The notes below the pieces were generated by a model. That model was not told the DNA's origin, did no database searches, and saw only the letters and a program-made list of their open reading frames with translations. This document shows, in pieces, positions 14,652-22,725 of a DNA stretch of 22,735 nucleotides. The DNA comes from an uncultured Bacilli bacterium. GTDB taxonomy: Bacteria; Bacillota_I; Bacilli_A; RF39; UBA660. The position numbers and the translations under genes are program-made. The DNA is taken from contig CANQYN010000008.1 of assembly GCA_947628105.1 (NCBI GenBank), positions 1 through 22,735 of the forward strand, given 5' to 3'. How positions within the stretch are numbered: the stretch's first letter is position 1; the number at the start of each line of letters is the position of its first letter.

Positions 14652-16856
14652 ATGCAAAATACGTTAGGATTTTTATTAATTAATATTTATGCTCTTTTAT
14701 TAATTACTACAGTAAGCATTATATTTTTTAGTAAAAAACGATTAAAACAGATCGAAGATGAAACCTATGCTAGATTTTTGATATGTAATATTGGGGTATC
14801 GATAACTGGTCTTATTTTGGGATTAGTCATTAATCCCATTTTTCATATTGATGAGACAATTATTAAATTTGTCGATAAACTATATTTATTAGCGCTTCTT
14901 CACTATAGTTCTATTTTAGCCTTTTATACATTGTTCGTATCATTAAAAGAAACGACCAATGCTAAAAAATATGGACAAATTTTCCGAGTAATTAATATTG
15001 TAAATATTGTTTTAATCTTACTATTACCAGTAGAGTTACAAGCGGTAAATGAAAGCACGGTTGCCTCTGGATTAGCTGTTTTATATACATATTCATTTTG
15101 TGCTATTAGTTCGTTGTTTCAAATTGGCTGTGTATTAAAAAATCATCAGAATATTATCAATAAAAAATATGTTCCAATTTATACATTAATTTTAGTAGCT
15201 TTTGCCATTGTCATTTTAATTGTCATCGATCCTACTTTAAATTATTTAATTAATCCAGGATTGCTTTTCATTACGTTTATTATGTACTTTACGATTGAAA
15301 ATCCTGATGTAAAAATGATTACTGAGTTAGATATGGCAAAAAAAGAAGCCGATCGTGCCAACAGCGCAAAAAGTGAATTTTTATCTAGCATGTCACATGA
15401 AATTAGAACCCCTTTAAATGCGATTGTCGGTTTTAGCGAATATATTGAAACTTCACAAAATTTATCTGATGCGAAAGAAAATGCTAAAGATATTGTTACG
15501 GCTTCAAATTCTTTATTGGAAATTGTAAATGGAATTTTGGATATTTCTAAAATTGAAGCAGGAAAAATGGAAATTATTTCATCAGCGTATGCTACCGAAC
15601 CATTTTTTGATTCGATCGTTAAGTTAATTAAGGCTAAATTAGGAGAAAAACCATTAGATTTTAAAGTTTATATTGCTCCAGATATGCCAAAATATTTATA
15701 TGGTGATCATGCTAATATCAAAAAAATCATTGTAAATTTACTTACGAATGCAGTTAAATATACGGATGAAGGTTTTATTGATTTTAAAGTAAATTGTATA
15801 AAAAATGGAGAAATTTGTCGCTTGATTGTCTCAGTAGAAGATAGTGGAAAAGGAATTAAACAAGAAAATATCGATAAATTATTTACCAAGTTTCAACGGT
15901 TAGAAGAGGATCGAAACACAACGATTGAAGGAACTGGTCTAGGACTTGCTATTACAAAGCAATTAGTGGAATTAATGAATGGTAAAATCGTCGTTTATAG
16001 TGTTTATGGAAAAGGATCTAAATTTACCGTATCAATCGATCAAAAAATAGAGACACAGGCAGTTGATAATACGATAAAAATTGATTTTGTCGATTTGGAT
16101 TTAAAAGATTATAAAATTTTAATTGTCGATGATAATAAATTAAATTTAAAGGTGGCCGCCAAGTTATTAGAACAATATCATCCTCAAATTGAAACAGTAA
16201 ATAGCGGAATAGAATGTATTCACAAAATCGAAAAAGGAGAAAAATATGATTTAATTCTCATGGATGATATGATGCCCAAGATGAGTGGAGTAGAAACTTT
16301 CCATAAATTAAAAGAAAATAGTGATTTTCAAACTCCTGTTATCGCTTTAACAGCAAATGCGATTGTGGGAATGAAAGAAAAATATTTAAAAGAAGGATTT
16401 AACGGTTATCTATCAAAGCCGATTGATCGAATTGAATTAAATCATTTGTTAGAAAAAGTATTAATTCGAAAACCGAATTTAAAAATGGAAGAATATCCCG
16501 ATAAAAAGGTATTATTAGTAGATGATAATAAGATGAATTTAAAGTTGGCCGCAATGTTTTTAAAACCATACAAAGTAGATATTGATATCGCTTTAACGGG
16601 AGAAGAATGCATCAATAAAGTAAAAGAAGTATCGTATGATTTAATTTTATTAGATGATATGATGCCAGAAAAAGATGGATTGGAGACTTGCCATGAATTA
16701 GAAGATTTAAAAACAGATATTCCTATTATTATCGTAAGTGCTAATACAGAAAATGAATTAAAAAAGAAATATCAAAATGTAAAAGTAAATGGTTATTTGT
16801 CAAAACCAATTCACAAAGAAGAATTAGCCGAAAAAATAAAACAAGTTTTTGAGTAA
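14652..16856 (+). CDS. 7-TM hybrid sensor histidine kinase with two receiver domains
   Basis: The 734-aa product starts with about seven transmembrane segments (residues ~4-217, from LGFLLINIYALLLITTVSII to GLLFITFIMYFTI) with short loops, so its signal is probably membrane-embedded or sensed within the bilayer. A HisKA dimerisation domain follows (SSMSHEIRTPLNAIVGFSE, phospho-acceptor His249). The ATPase domain has an N box (NLLTNAVKY, Asn362/Asn366), DSGKGI (Asp397) and GTGLGLAI (Gly427). Receiver 1 (~487-609) has DD 493-494, phospho-acceptor Asp538 (MDDMMP) and Lys589. Receiver 2 (~616-733) has DD 624-625, Asp668 (LDDMMP) and Lys718. Both receivers look active. The N-terminal region has no PAS or Cache domain. 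The ribosome-binding site is GAGGGAA. It follows the adenylate enzyme closely and precedes the Hpt-receiver gene. Confidence 0.93.
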   Translation: MQNTLGFLLINIYALLLITTVSIIFFSKKRLKQIEDETYARFLICNIGVSITGLILGLVINPIFHIDETIIKFVDKLYLLALLHYSSILAFYTLFVSLKETTNAKKYGQIFRVINIVNIVLILLLPVELQAVNESTVASGLAVLYTYSFCAISSLFQIGCVLKNHQNIINKKYVPIYTLILVAFAIVILIVIDPTLNYLINPGLLFITFIMYFTIENPDVKMITELDMAKKEADRANSAKSEFLSSMSHEIRTPLNAIVGFSEYIETSQNLSDAKENAKDIVTASNSLLEIVNGILDISKIEAGKMEIISSAYATEPFFDSIVKLIKAKLGEKPLDFKVYIAPDMPKYLYGDHANIKKIIVNLLTNAVKYTDEGFIDFKVNCIKNGEICRLIVSVEDSGKGIKQENIDKLFTKFQRLEEDRNTTIEGTGLGLAITKQLVELMNGKIVVYSVYGKGSKFTVSIDQKIETQAVDNTIKIDFVDLDLKDYKILIVDDNKLNLKVAAKLLEQYHPQIETVNSGIECIHKIEKGEKYDLILMDDMMPKMSGVETFHKLKENSDFQTPVIALTANAIVGMKEKYLKEGFNGYLSKPIDRIELNHLLEKVLIRKPNLKMEEYPDKKVLLVDDNKMNLKLAAMFLKPYKVDIDIALTGEECINKVKEVSYDLILLDDMMPEKDGLETCHELEDLKTDIPIIIVSANTENELKKKYQNVKVNGYLSKPIHKEELAEKIKQVFE

Positions 16857-16877
16857 ATATAAAAAATATGATATAAT
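16849..16877 (+). promoter_or_regulatory. Internal promoter for the Hpt-receiver gene
   Basis: TTGAGT (16849-16854, overlapping the end of the kinase gene) and TATAAT (16872-16877) are separated by 17 bp, with TGa before the -10. No terminator separates the kinase from this gene, so the Hpt-receiver protein may be made both from the operon and independently. Confidence 0.65.
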
Positions 16878-16900
16878 GACAATAGGTAAGGTGATAAAAT

Positions 16901-17671
16901 ATGAAAGATGTAAATTTATTAAAGGCAAATGGTGTTAATATCGAAAAAAGTTTAGAACTATTTGGAGATATGCAAACATATGATGATACATTACAAGATT
17001 TTTTAAATGACGTAGGAAAGAAAGTATCAGATATTCAACGATATAAAGAAGTATCAGATATGACAAATTATTCTATTTTAGTTCATTCATTGAAAAGTGA
17101 TGCTAAATATTTTGGCTTTGATCAATTGGCTGAACTTGCTTATCAGCACGAAATAGAAAGCAAAAAAAATAATATGTATTATGTAGTAGAACATTACGAT
17201 GAATTAATGAAAGAAACAAATAGAATTATCAACTTAGTAAAAACTTATTTAGGACAGGGAGGAATGTCTACTTCTGAAACTCCTATTATAAGCAATTCTC
17301 AGACTATTTTAGTAGTGGATGATTCGAGTGTTGTTGTAAATTTTATTCGAAAAATTTTTAACGATACTTATAATGTAGTAATTTCTAGTGATGGAAAAGA
17401 AGCTATTGATTTTATCAATAAAGATGTAGAACATAATATTGTGGGTATGTTACTTGATTTAAATATGCCAAATGTAGATGGATTTGAAGTATTAGAATAT
17501 TTTAATCAAAATAATTTGTATAATCGCATTCCTGTTTCTATTATTACAGGAAGTGATGATAAAGAATGTATCGATCGAGCATTTTCTTATCCTATTGTCG
17601 ATATGTTAACGAAACCATTTAATGAATTAAATGTAAAACAAATCGTAGAAAAAACGATAAAAAAAGATTAA
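16901..17671 (+). CDS. Hpt-receiver phosphorelay protein
   Basis: The 256-aa cytoplasmic protein joins two phosphorelay modules. The N-terminal part (~1-118) is a histidine phosphotransfer domain with VHSLKSDAKYFGF (phospho-acceptor His62). After a short Ser/Thr-rich linker, a receiver domain (~131-256) carries VVDDSS, phospho-acceptor Asp186 (LLDLNMP), ITGSDD and a C-terminal LTKPF lysine. There is no DNA-binding, GGDEF or other output domain. Next to a kinase with two receivers, this supplies the missing His step: His249, then Asp538 or Asp668, then His62, then Asp186 (inferred order). It could deliver the signal by protein interaction or to a regulator elsewhere. GGTGAT precedes the ATG. 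Confidence 0.9.
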   Translation: MKDVNLLKANGVNIEKSLELFGDMQTYDDTLQDFLNDVGKKVSDIQRYKEVSDMTNYSILVHSLKSDAKYFGFDQLAELAYQHEIESKKNNMYYVVEHYDELMKETNRIINLVKTYLGQGGMSTSETPIISNSQTILVVDDSSVVVNFIRKIFNDTYNVVISSDGKEAIDFINKDVEHNIVGMLLDLNMPNVDGFEVLEYFNQNNLYNRIPVSIITGSDDKECIDRAFSYPIVDMLTKPFNELNVKQIVEKTIKKD

Positions 17672-17677
17672 TTATTC

Positions 17678-17706
17678 TTGACGACGTTCATAATATATAG
17701 TAGTAT
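17678..17706 (+). promoter_or_regulatory. Promoter of the glyS T-box leader
   Basis: TTGACG (17678-17683, 5 of 6) begins six bases after the preceding stop. TAGTAT (17701-17706, 4 of 6) follows at 17 bp; TATAAA at 17704 is an alternative at 20 bp. Confidence 0.55.
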
Positions 17707-17709
17707 AAA

Positions 17710-17830
17710 TACATACATGCGATGATCAGGTTGGAAACTGGGAGTAATATAAGATAGAGCTGATTCTTTCGAATAAGTAAGGTGGAACCGCGGAATTTAT
17801 TTCGTCCTTACACGAGAAAGAATCTTTTTT
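17710..17830 (+). promoter_or_regulatory. T-box riboswitch (glycine) with terminator, controlling glyS
   Basis: The T-box core AAGGTGGAACCGCG (17779-17792) and its partner TCGTCCTT (17802-17809) are unmistakable. The TGGA bulge (17783-17786) complements a tRNA 3' end UCCA, which fits the U discriminator common in bacterial tRNA-Gly. Uncharged tRNA-Gly should stabilise the antiterminator (GTAAGG 17777-17782 with CCTTAC 17806-17811) and allow glyS expression. GATTCTTTC (17762-17770) pairs perfectly with GAAAGAATC (17816-17824) ahead of TTTTTT (17825-17830) as the terminator. Upstream elements GATGATCAGG (17721-17730), GGAGTAA (17741-17747) and AGATAGAGC (17752-17760) resemble Stem I motifs, but Stem I looks unusually short. 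I cannot fix the specifier codon; GGA at 17733 or 17741 and GGG at 17740 are candidates. Confidence 0.9.
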
Positions 17831-17859
17831 ATTATCATCCATGAAAAAGGAGGAAAAAA

Positions 17860-19233
17860 ATGAAAGAATTAACAATGGAAAAATTAGTGAGTTTATGTAA
17901 ACAATATGGAATTATTTTCCAAGGTAGTGAAATTTATGGAGGGCTTGCTAATACATGGGATTATGGACCTGTAGGAACAGAACTAAAAAACAATGTTAAA
18001 AAAGCATGGTTGAAAAAATTTATTCAAGAAGATCCTAATAATGTAGGATTAGATAGTGCTATTTTAATGAATCCTAAAACATGGGAAGCAAGTGGACATT
18101 TAGCTACATTCGCCGATCCATTAATCGATTGTAAAAAATGTAAGACAAGACATCGGGCTGATAAATTAGTAGAAGAACAAATTGGAGAAGAAGCTAATAC
18201 GATGGATAACGATGCTTTAATGAAATATATTTATGACCATAACGTTGTATGTCCAAAGTGTGGCGCATTAGATTATACTGATATTCGTCAATTTAATTTA
18301 ATGTTTAAAACCTTTCAAGGAGTTACCGAAGATTCTAAAAATACGATTTATCTTCGCCCAGAAACGGCACAAGGAATTTTTGCGGATTTTTTAAATGTTC
18401 AAAGAAGTATGAGATTGAAAGTGCCTTTTGGAATTGGACAAATAGGGAAGAGTTTTCGAAATGAAATTACTCCAGGAAACTTTATTTTTCGAGTTCGTGA
18501 ATTTGAACAGATGGAATTAGAATTTTTCTGTAAACCAGGAACAGAATTAAATTGGCATAAATATTATAAGGAATATTGTAAAAACTTTTTAGTATCTCTT
18601 GGAATCAAAGAAGAAAATTTGAGATTACGAGATCATTCTAAAGAAGAATTAAGTCATTATAGTAATGCGACGACCGATATTGAATATAAATTTCCATTTG
18701 GTTTTGGAGAACTTTGGGGAATTGCTAGTCGTACTGATTTTGATTTATCACAACATCAAAAATACTCTGGTATTTCTCAAGAATATCTTGATCCAGAAAC
18801 CAATGAAAAATATATTCCTTATGTCATTGAACCTTCCATTGGGGTTGATCGTCTAGTATTAACTGTTTTATGTGATGCCTATGAAGAAGAAAAATTAGAA
18901 GATAATACAACGAGAGAAGTAATGCATTTTCATCCTTATTTGGCTCCTTATAAAATTGCGGTACTTCCTTTAGTAAAAAAATATCATAGTGAAAAAGCTC
19001 AAGAAATCTATCAAGAATTATCTAAATATTTTATGACTGCTTACGATGAGACAGGAAATATTGGAAAACGTTATCGTAGACAAGATGTCATCGGAACCCC
19101 ATATTGTATTACGATAGATGATAATACGTTAAAAGAAAATACAGTAACAATTCGTAATCGAGATACGATGAAACAAATAACTCTTCCTATAGAAGAAGTA
19201 AAAAGTTATATAGAAGAAAAAATTCAATTTTAA
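17860..19233 (+). CDS. glyS: Glycyl-tRNA synthetase, single-chain (alpha2) type
   Basis: This class II enzyme charges tRNA-Gly. It is the single-chain, eukaryote-like form (457 aa), not the alpha2-beta2 GlyQ/GlyS form. Landmarks are GGLANTWDYGPVG (residues ~27-39), a zinc-ribbon with CKKC (Cys91/Cys94) and CPKC (Cys131/Cys134), LRPETAQGIF, and motif 2 FRNEITPG (Arg200) followed by FRVREFEQMELEFF. Motif 3 is EPSIGVDRL (Arg331). A C-terminal anticodon-binding domain begins with APYKIAVLPLV. AAAGGAGG lies 8 bp before the ATG. An upstream ATG at 17841 is out of frame. Expression is set by the T-box leader. The gene converges with the penicillin-binding protein gene. Confidence 0.96.
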   Translation: MKELTMEKLVSLCKQYGIIFQGSEIYGGLANTWDYGPVGTELKNNVKKAWLKKFIQEDPNNVGLDSAILMNPKTWEASGHLATFADPLIDCKKCKTRHRADKLVEEQIGEEANTMDNDALMKYIYDHNVVCPKCGALDYTDIRQFNLMFKTFQGVTEDSKNTIYLRPETAQGIFADFLNVQRSMRLKVPFGIGQIGKSFRNEITPGNFIFRVREFEQMELEFFCKPGTELNWHKYYKEYCKNFLVSLGIKEENLRLRDHSKEELSHYSNATTDIEYKFPFGFGELWGIASRTDFDLSQHQKYSGISQEYLDPETNEKYIPYVIEPSIGVDRLVLTVLCDAYEEEKLEDNTTREVMHFHPYLAPYKIAVLPLVKKYHSEKAQEIYQELSKYFMTAYDETGNIGKRYRRQDVIGTPYCITIDDNTLKENTVTIRNRDTMKQITLPIEEVKSYIEEKIQF

Positions 19234-19260
19234 AAATCGATATTTTATCGATTTTTTTTA
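19232..19260 (+). terminator. Bidirectional terminator between glyS and the penicillin-binding protein gene
   Basis: AAAATCGAT (19233-19241) pairs with ATCGATTTT (19247-19255), with Ts to 19259. The A-run on the 5' side gives a T-run on the reverse strand, so the hairpin can serve both convergent genes. It overlaps the stop codon of the reverse-strand gene. Confidence 0.8.
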
Positions 19261-21162
19261 ATTTAATAATAATCTGACAGTTTCTCCATCATATATTCTA
19301 CTTTTTGCTTTAGGAACTTGATAAGTTACTTTTTTTCCTTTGCCACTATATTCAACTTTAAAGTTTTTTAACTCTTTCATTGCCGTAGTCAATGATTTTC
19401 CTACTACATTAGGAACTTCATAATATTTTTTATCGTTAAAATTATATTTTTTTTCTTTTGCACCTTTCGGTTTTTTGATATTTAATATATCGATGGAATC
19501 TTGTAAAATTCTTCTAGCGATAGGCGCGGCTATGGTCCCTCCATATTGAGTGATTCCTTTGGCATTATCAATTGCTACATAAACGATTACTTCTGGATGA
19601 TTGGCAGGTAAAAATCCAATGAAAGAAGTAATATAATTTCCTACCATATAATGACCATCTTTTACTTTTTGGGCTGTTCCTGTTTTTCCTCCTACCCGAT
19701 AGCCATCGATAAAAGCATTTCTACCAGTTCCGTTGGTAACGACACTTTCAAGAGCATAACGAACTTTTTTACTAGTATCTTCGCGAATTACTTTTCGTTT
19801 AATTTTTGGCTCTTTTAACTGAATAACAGAATTCGTTTCTGCTTCATTAATGCTTTTTACAATGTAAGGCGTATATAAATAACCGCCATTGATTGCCGCC
19901 GACACAGCAGTGATTTGTTGTATCGGGGTAACGGATACTCCTTGCCCAAAAGAAGTCGTCGCCAGTTCTACTGGTCCTACTTTACGTAAGGGAAACAAAA
20001 TTCCTTTGCTTTCTCCATTTAAATCAATTCCTGTATTTGCTCCAAATCCAAAGTTTTTAATGTATTGAAATAATTTATTTTTTCCAATTTTATTTCCAAT
20101 ATAAACAAATCCCGGGTTACATGAATTTTCTACTACTTGTAATAATGTTTGTGAACCATGACCGCCAGCTTTCCAACATTTGATTCTTGCTCCATCGACA
20201 TGAATAGAACCACTATCATGGAATGTCTCATGTTCTAAATCGATTAAATTTTCTTCTAAAGCGGCTGATAAAGTAATTATTTTAAACGTAGAACCAGGTT
20301 CGTAAGTAGCCCATATTGGAAGATTTCGGTTTAATTGTTCTTGGGTATATTTTTGATAATTTTTAGCAGAAAAATTAGGACGAGAAGAAATCGCTAGCAC
20401 TTCTCCATTTTGAGGATTCATAATAATTCCTAGTGCCTGATCAGGGGAATATCTTGAAACTGCATTATCCAGTTCCCGTTCCAATACTTTTTGTAATTCA
20501 TAATGAATAGTTAATGTTAAATTCATTCCATCTTGAGGTTGTTCATAAATTTCACTTAACTTTAGTTTATTTCCTTTCGCATCAGAAGCATATTTAATCG
20601 CTCCATAAGCTCCTGTTAAATAACGATTATAAATTAGTTCTAAACCACTTAATCCTTGATTGTCGATTCCAACAAAACCTAACGTATGAGACATCAAAGT
20701 ATCATAAGGATATCTCCTTTTAGATTCTTTTACTAAGTAAACTCCTTTTAAATGCAAATCATTAATTTTATTAGCCGTTTCATAAGGTAATCTTCTTCCT
20801 TCCGGGTGTACTCTTTCCATTAATGTTCTTTTTTGAATATGTTTTAGCATATCTTCATAACTAATATCGATAACTTCACTCAATTTTTTAGCGGTTTTTT
20901 CTTTTTCTTTAATTTGATTTGGAATTAAAACTAAAGATACAGTTGTTTCATTATCCGCCAAAATTACGCCATTTCTATCATATATTTTTCCTCGATCAGC
21001 TTCAATGGGAAGATTTCGATTCCAAAGAGAATCTGCTAGTTCATTTAATTTTTTATAATCAAATACTTGAATATAAAACACTTTTCCAATAATTAATAAA
21101 AAAAGGAAACAAATGATTATTAAAATAAAATTCATTCTTTTATGAATTGCTTTAAAGAACAT
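19258..21162 (-). CDS. spoVD: Class B penicillin-binding protein, SpoVD/FtsI type, with one PASTA domain
   Basis: This is a membrane-anchored peptidoglycan transpeptidase. The 634-aa product has one N-terminal transmembrane anchor (residues ~11-32), then the dimerisation/pedestal domain with EADRGKIYDRNGVILA (54-69). The transpeptidase domain carries all three active-site motifs: S291-T-F-K (catalytic Ser291), S347-C-N and K493-T-G-T. A single PASTA domain follows (VPNVVGKSLTTAMKELK, ~583-634). The length and single PASTA domain match Bacillus SpoVD, which builds spore cortex; the vegetative divisome enzyme FtsI/Pbp2B usually has two PASTA domains. The gene stands alone with none of the dcw cluster visible next to it, so the FtsI alternative stays open. 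AGGTGATAC precedes the ATG. No promoter was confidently found on this strand. Confidence 0.9.
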   Translation of the reverse strand: MFFKAIHKRMNFILIIICFLFLLIIGKVFYIQVFDYKKLNELADSLWNRNLPIEADRGKIYDRNGVILADNETTVSLVLIPNQIKEKEKTAKKLSEVIDISYEDMLKHIQKRTLMERVHPEGRRLPYETANKINDLHLKGVYLVKESKRRYPYDTLMSHTLGFVGIDNQGLSGLELIYNRYLTGAYGAIKYASDAKGNKLKLSEIYEQPQDGMNLTLTIHYELQKVLERELDNAVSRYSPDQALGIIMNPQNGEVLAISSRPNFSAKNYQKYTQEQLNRNLPIWATYEPGSTFKIITLSAALEENLIDLEHETFHDSGSIHVDGARIKCWKAGGHGSQTLLQVVENSCNPGFVYIGNKIGKNKLFQYIKNFGFGANTGIDLNGESKGILFPLRKVGPVELATTSFGQGVSVTPIQQITAVSAAINGGYLYTPYIVKSINEAETNSVIQLKEPKIKRKVIREDTSKKVRYALESVVTNGTGRNAFIDGYRVGGKTGTAQKVKDGHYMVGNYITSFIGFLPANHPEVIVYVAIDNAKGITQYGGTIAAPIARRILQDSIDILNIKKPKGAKEKKYNFNDKKYYEVPNVVGKSLTTAMKELKNFKVEYSGKGKKVTYQVPKAKSRIYDGETVRLLLN

Positions 21163-21172
21163 AGTATCACCT

Positions 21173-21188
21173 AATAATATATATTATT
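21173..21188. repeat. 16-bp perfect palindrome in the divergent intergenic region
   Basis: AATAATATATATTATT is a perfect inverted repeat ending 10 bp upstream of the penicillin-binding protein start, in its leader or promoter region, and about 38 bp from the pyruvate kinase promoter. It may be an operator, but AT-rich sequence produces such palindromes by chance. Confidence 0.3.
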
Positions 21189-21225
21189 GAAAAAATATTC
21201 TTATTGAAAAACTGACCTACTAATT

Positions 21226-21254
21226 TTGACAAAATCTATAAAATATGGTAAACT
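21226..21254 (+). promoter_or_regulatory. Promoter of pyruvate kinase gene
   Basis: TTGACA (21226-21231) is a perfect -35. TAAACT (21249-21254, 4 of 6) lies 17 bp downstream and is preceded by TGG, an extended -10. GAGAGG is the ribosome-binding site before the ATG at 21282. Confidence 0.8.
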
Positions 21255-21281
21255 GTGATAGTTTTAGAAGAGAGGTAAGAT

Positions 21282-22685
21282 ATGAAAAAGACAAAGATAA
21301 TTTGTAGTATTGGACCAGCTAGTCAAAAATGGAATACATTTCAAAAATTAGTGAAAGCTGGAATGAATGTCGCTCGTATTAATTTTTCTCATGCAAACGC
21401 TGAAGAGATGGCACAAGTTTGTCATTTAGTCAAAAAAGCCAATGAAGAGATGAATGCCAATATCGCAATTTTATATGATACAAAGGGACCAGATCTTAGA
21501 ACAGGAGAATTTGAAAATGATTCAATTGAACTTATCAAAGGCGAAAAAATAAGAATTGTTGAAAATGATGTCATGGGAACAAAAGAACAAATTTCTCTCA
21601 ATTATAAAGGAGTATTAAAAGATTTAAAAGTTGGCTCTATCATTTTAATTGATGATGGTTTTTATAAGTTAGTAGTCACCTCGATAGAAAAAGATGGAGT
21701 AACTTGTACGATTCAAAATTCAGGAACTATAAAAAGCAGAAGAGGAGTTTGTTTTCCAGGAATAAAATTAGATGTTCCTTATGTATCCAAAAAAGATAGA
21801 GAAGATATTAAATATGCTTGTGAAAACGAAGGCGACTTTTTAGCTCTTTCCTTTGTCAATAGTAAAGAAGATATTTTAGAAGTAAAAAAGCTATGTAAAA
21901 AATATGGAAGAGAAGATATGCCGATTATCTCTAAGGTAGAAACGCAATATGCGATGGATAATTTAGAAGAAATTATCGAAGAAAGTGATTACATTATGGT
22001 AGCTCGAGGAGATTTAGGAATTGAAACAAAACTGGAAAACTTACCCCTATATCAAAAGATGATTATTGATATGTGCCATGCGAATGGGAAAGGTGTTATC
22101 ATGGCAACTCAAATGATGTATAGTATGAAGACGAATATTAGACCCACTAATGCGGAAGTGACAGATGTCGCCAATGCAGTATTGGCTGGATGTGATGCAA
22201 TTATGACATCAGATGAAACAACGATAGGAAATTATCCAATAGAGACAGTTGAAATGATGAGTTCCATTTGTAAAAATGTAGAAAAGATGACTAAATATAA
22301 TTTAGAAGAATATAAATTGCATGGAACCGCCATTCATAATACTATTGCAAAATGTAGTGTGGAAGCATGCAAAGACTTAAATATAAAAGCGATTGTAGCG
22401 TCTACTTTAACTGGTAAGACAGCATTAGATATATCATCTCTTCGACCTAATTCAGTTATAATTGCAACGACGACCGATAAGAAAGTAGCACGAAAGCTAG
22501 CTTTAAAATGGGGAATTTATACGAAAATAGTATCTCTTCATCATGATACTGATAAAATAGTAAATGATGGTGTTGCCGCTGCTAAAGAAATATTATATTT
22601 AAAAAAAGAGGATTTAGTTGTAGTAGTAGGAGGATTTCCTTCGACAAAACATACCAATTTTATGAAAATTGAAGAAGTAAATTAA
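21282..22685 (+). CDS. pyk: Pyruvate kinase
   Basis: The enzyme converts phosphoenolpyruvate and ADP to pyruvate and ATP in glycolysis. The 467-aa length is normal, and the C-terminal PEP-utiliser extension found in Bacillus Pyk is absent. Signatures are TKIICSIGPAS, NVARINFSHA, YDTKGPDLRTG, ISKVET with catalytic Lys218 and metal-binding Glu220, ARGDLGIE with Asp244, and ATQM with Thr276. The region usually written MLSGETAxGxYP reads MTSDETTIGNYP here (Asp311 in place of Gly), and ISKVET replaces the common 'AKIEN'. The essential residues are kept, so activity is expected. It is divergent from the penicillin-binding protein gene, with its own strong promoter and a terminator. Confidence 0.95.
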   Translation: MKKTKIICSIGPASQKWNTFQKLVKAGMNVARINFSHANAEEMAQVCHLVKKANEEMNANIAILYDTKGPDLRTGEFENDSIELIKGEKIRIVENDVMGTKEQISLNYKGVLKDLKVGSIILIDDGFYKLVVTSIEKDGVTCTIQNSGTIKSRRGVCFPGIKLDVPYVSKKDREDIKYACENEGDFLALSFVNSKEDILEVKKLCKKYGREDMPIISKVETQYAMDNLEEIIEESDYIMVARGDLGIETKLENLPLYQKMIIDMCHANGKGVIMATQMMYSMKTNIRPTNAEVTDVANAVLAGCDAIMTSDETTIGNYPIETVEMMSSICKNVEKMTKYNLEEYKLHGTAIHNTIAKCSVEACKDLNIKAIVASTLTGKTALDISSLRPNSVIIATTTDKKVARKLALKWGIYTKIVSLHHDTDKIVNDGVAAAKEILYLKKEDLVVVVGGFPSTKHTNFMKIEEVN

Positions 22686-22708
22686 AAGGTCAAAAAAGAC
22701 CTTTTTTT
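22684..22708 (+). terminator. Terminator of pyruvate kinase gene
   Basis: AAAAGGTC (22684-22691) pairs perfectly with GACCTTTT (22698-22705) around a six-A loop, followed by more Ts. The stem begins in the stop codon. Confidence 0.9.
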
Positions 22709-22710
22709 GA

Positions 22711-22716
22711 TTGACA
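22711..22716 (+). promoter_or_regulatory. Likely -35 box of the next transcription unit
   Basis: A perfect TTGACA appears two bases after the pyruvate kinase terminator, in the same arrangement seen elsewhere in the window. Its -10 would lie beyond the edge. Confidence 0.45.
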
Positions 22717-22725
22717 AAAACAGTC

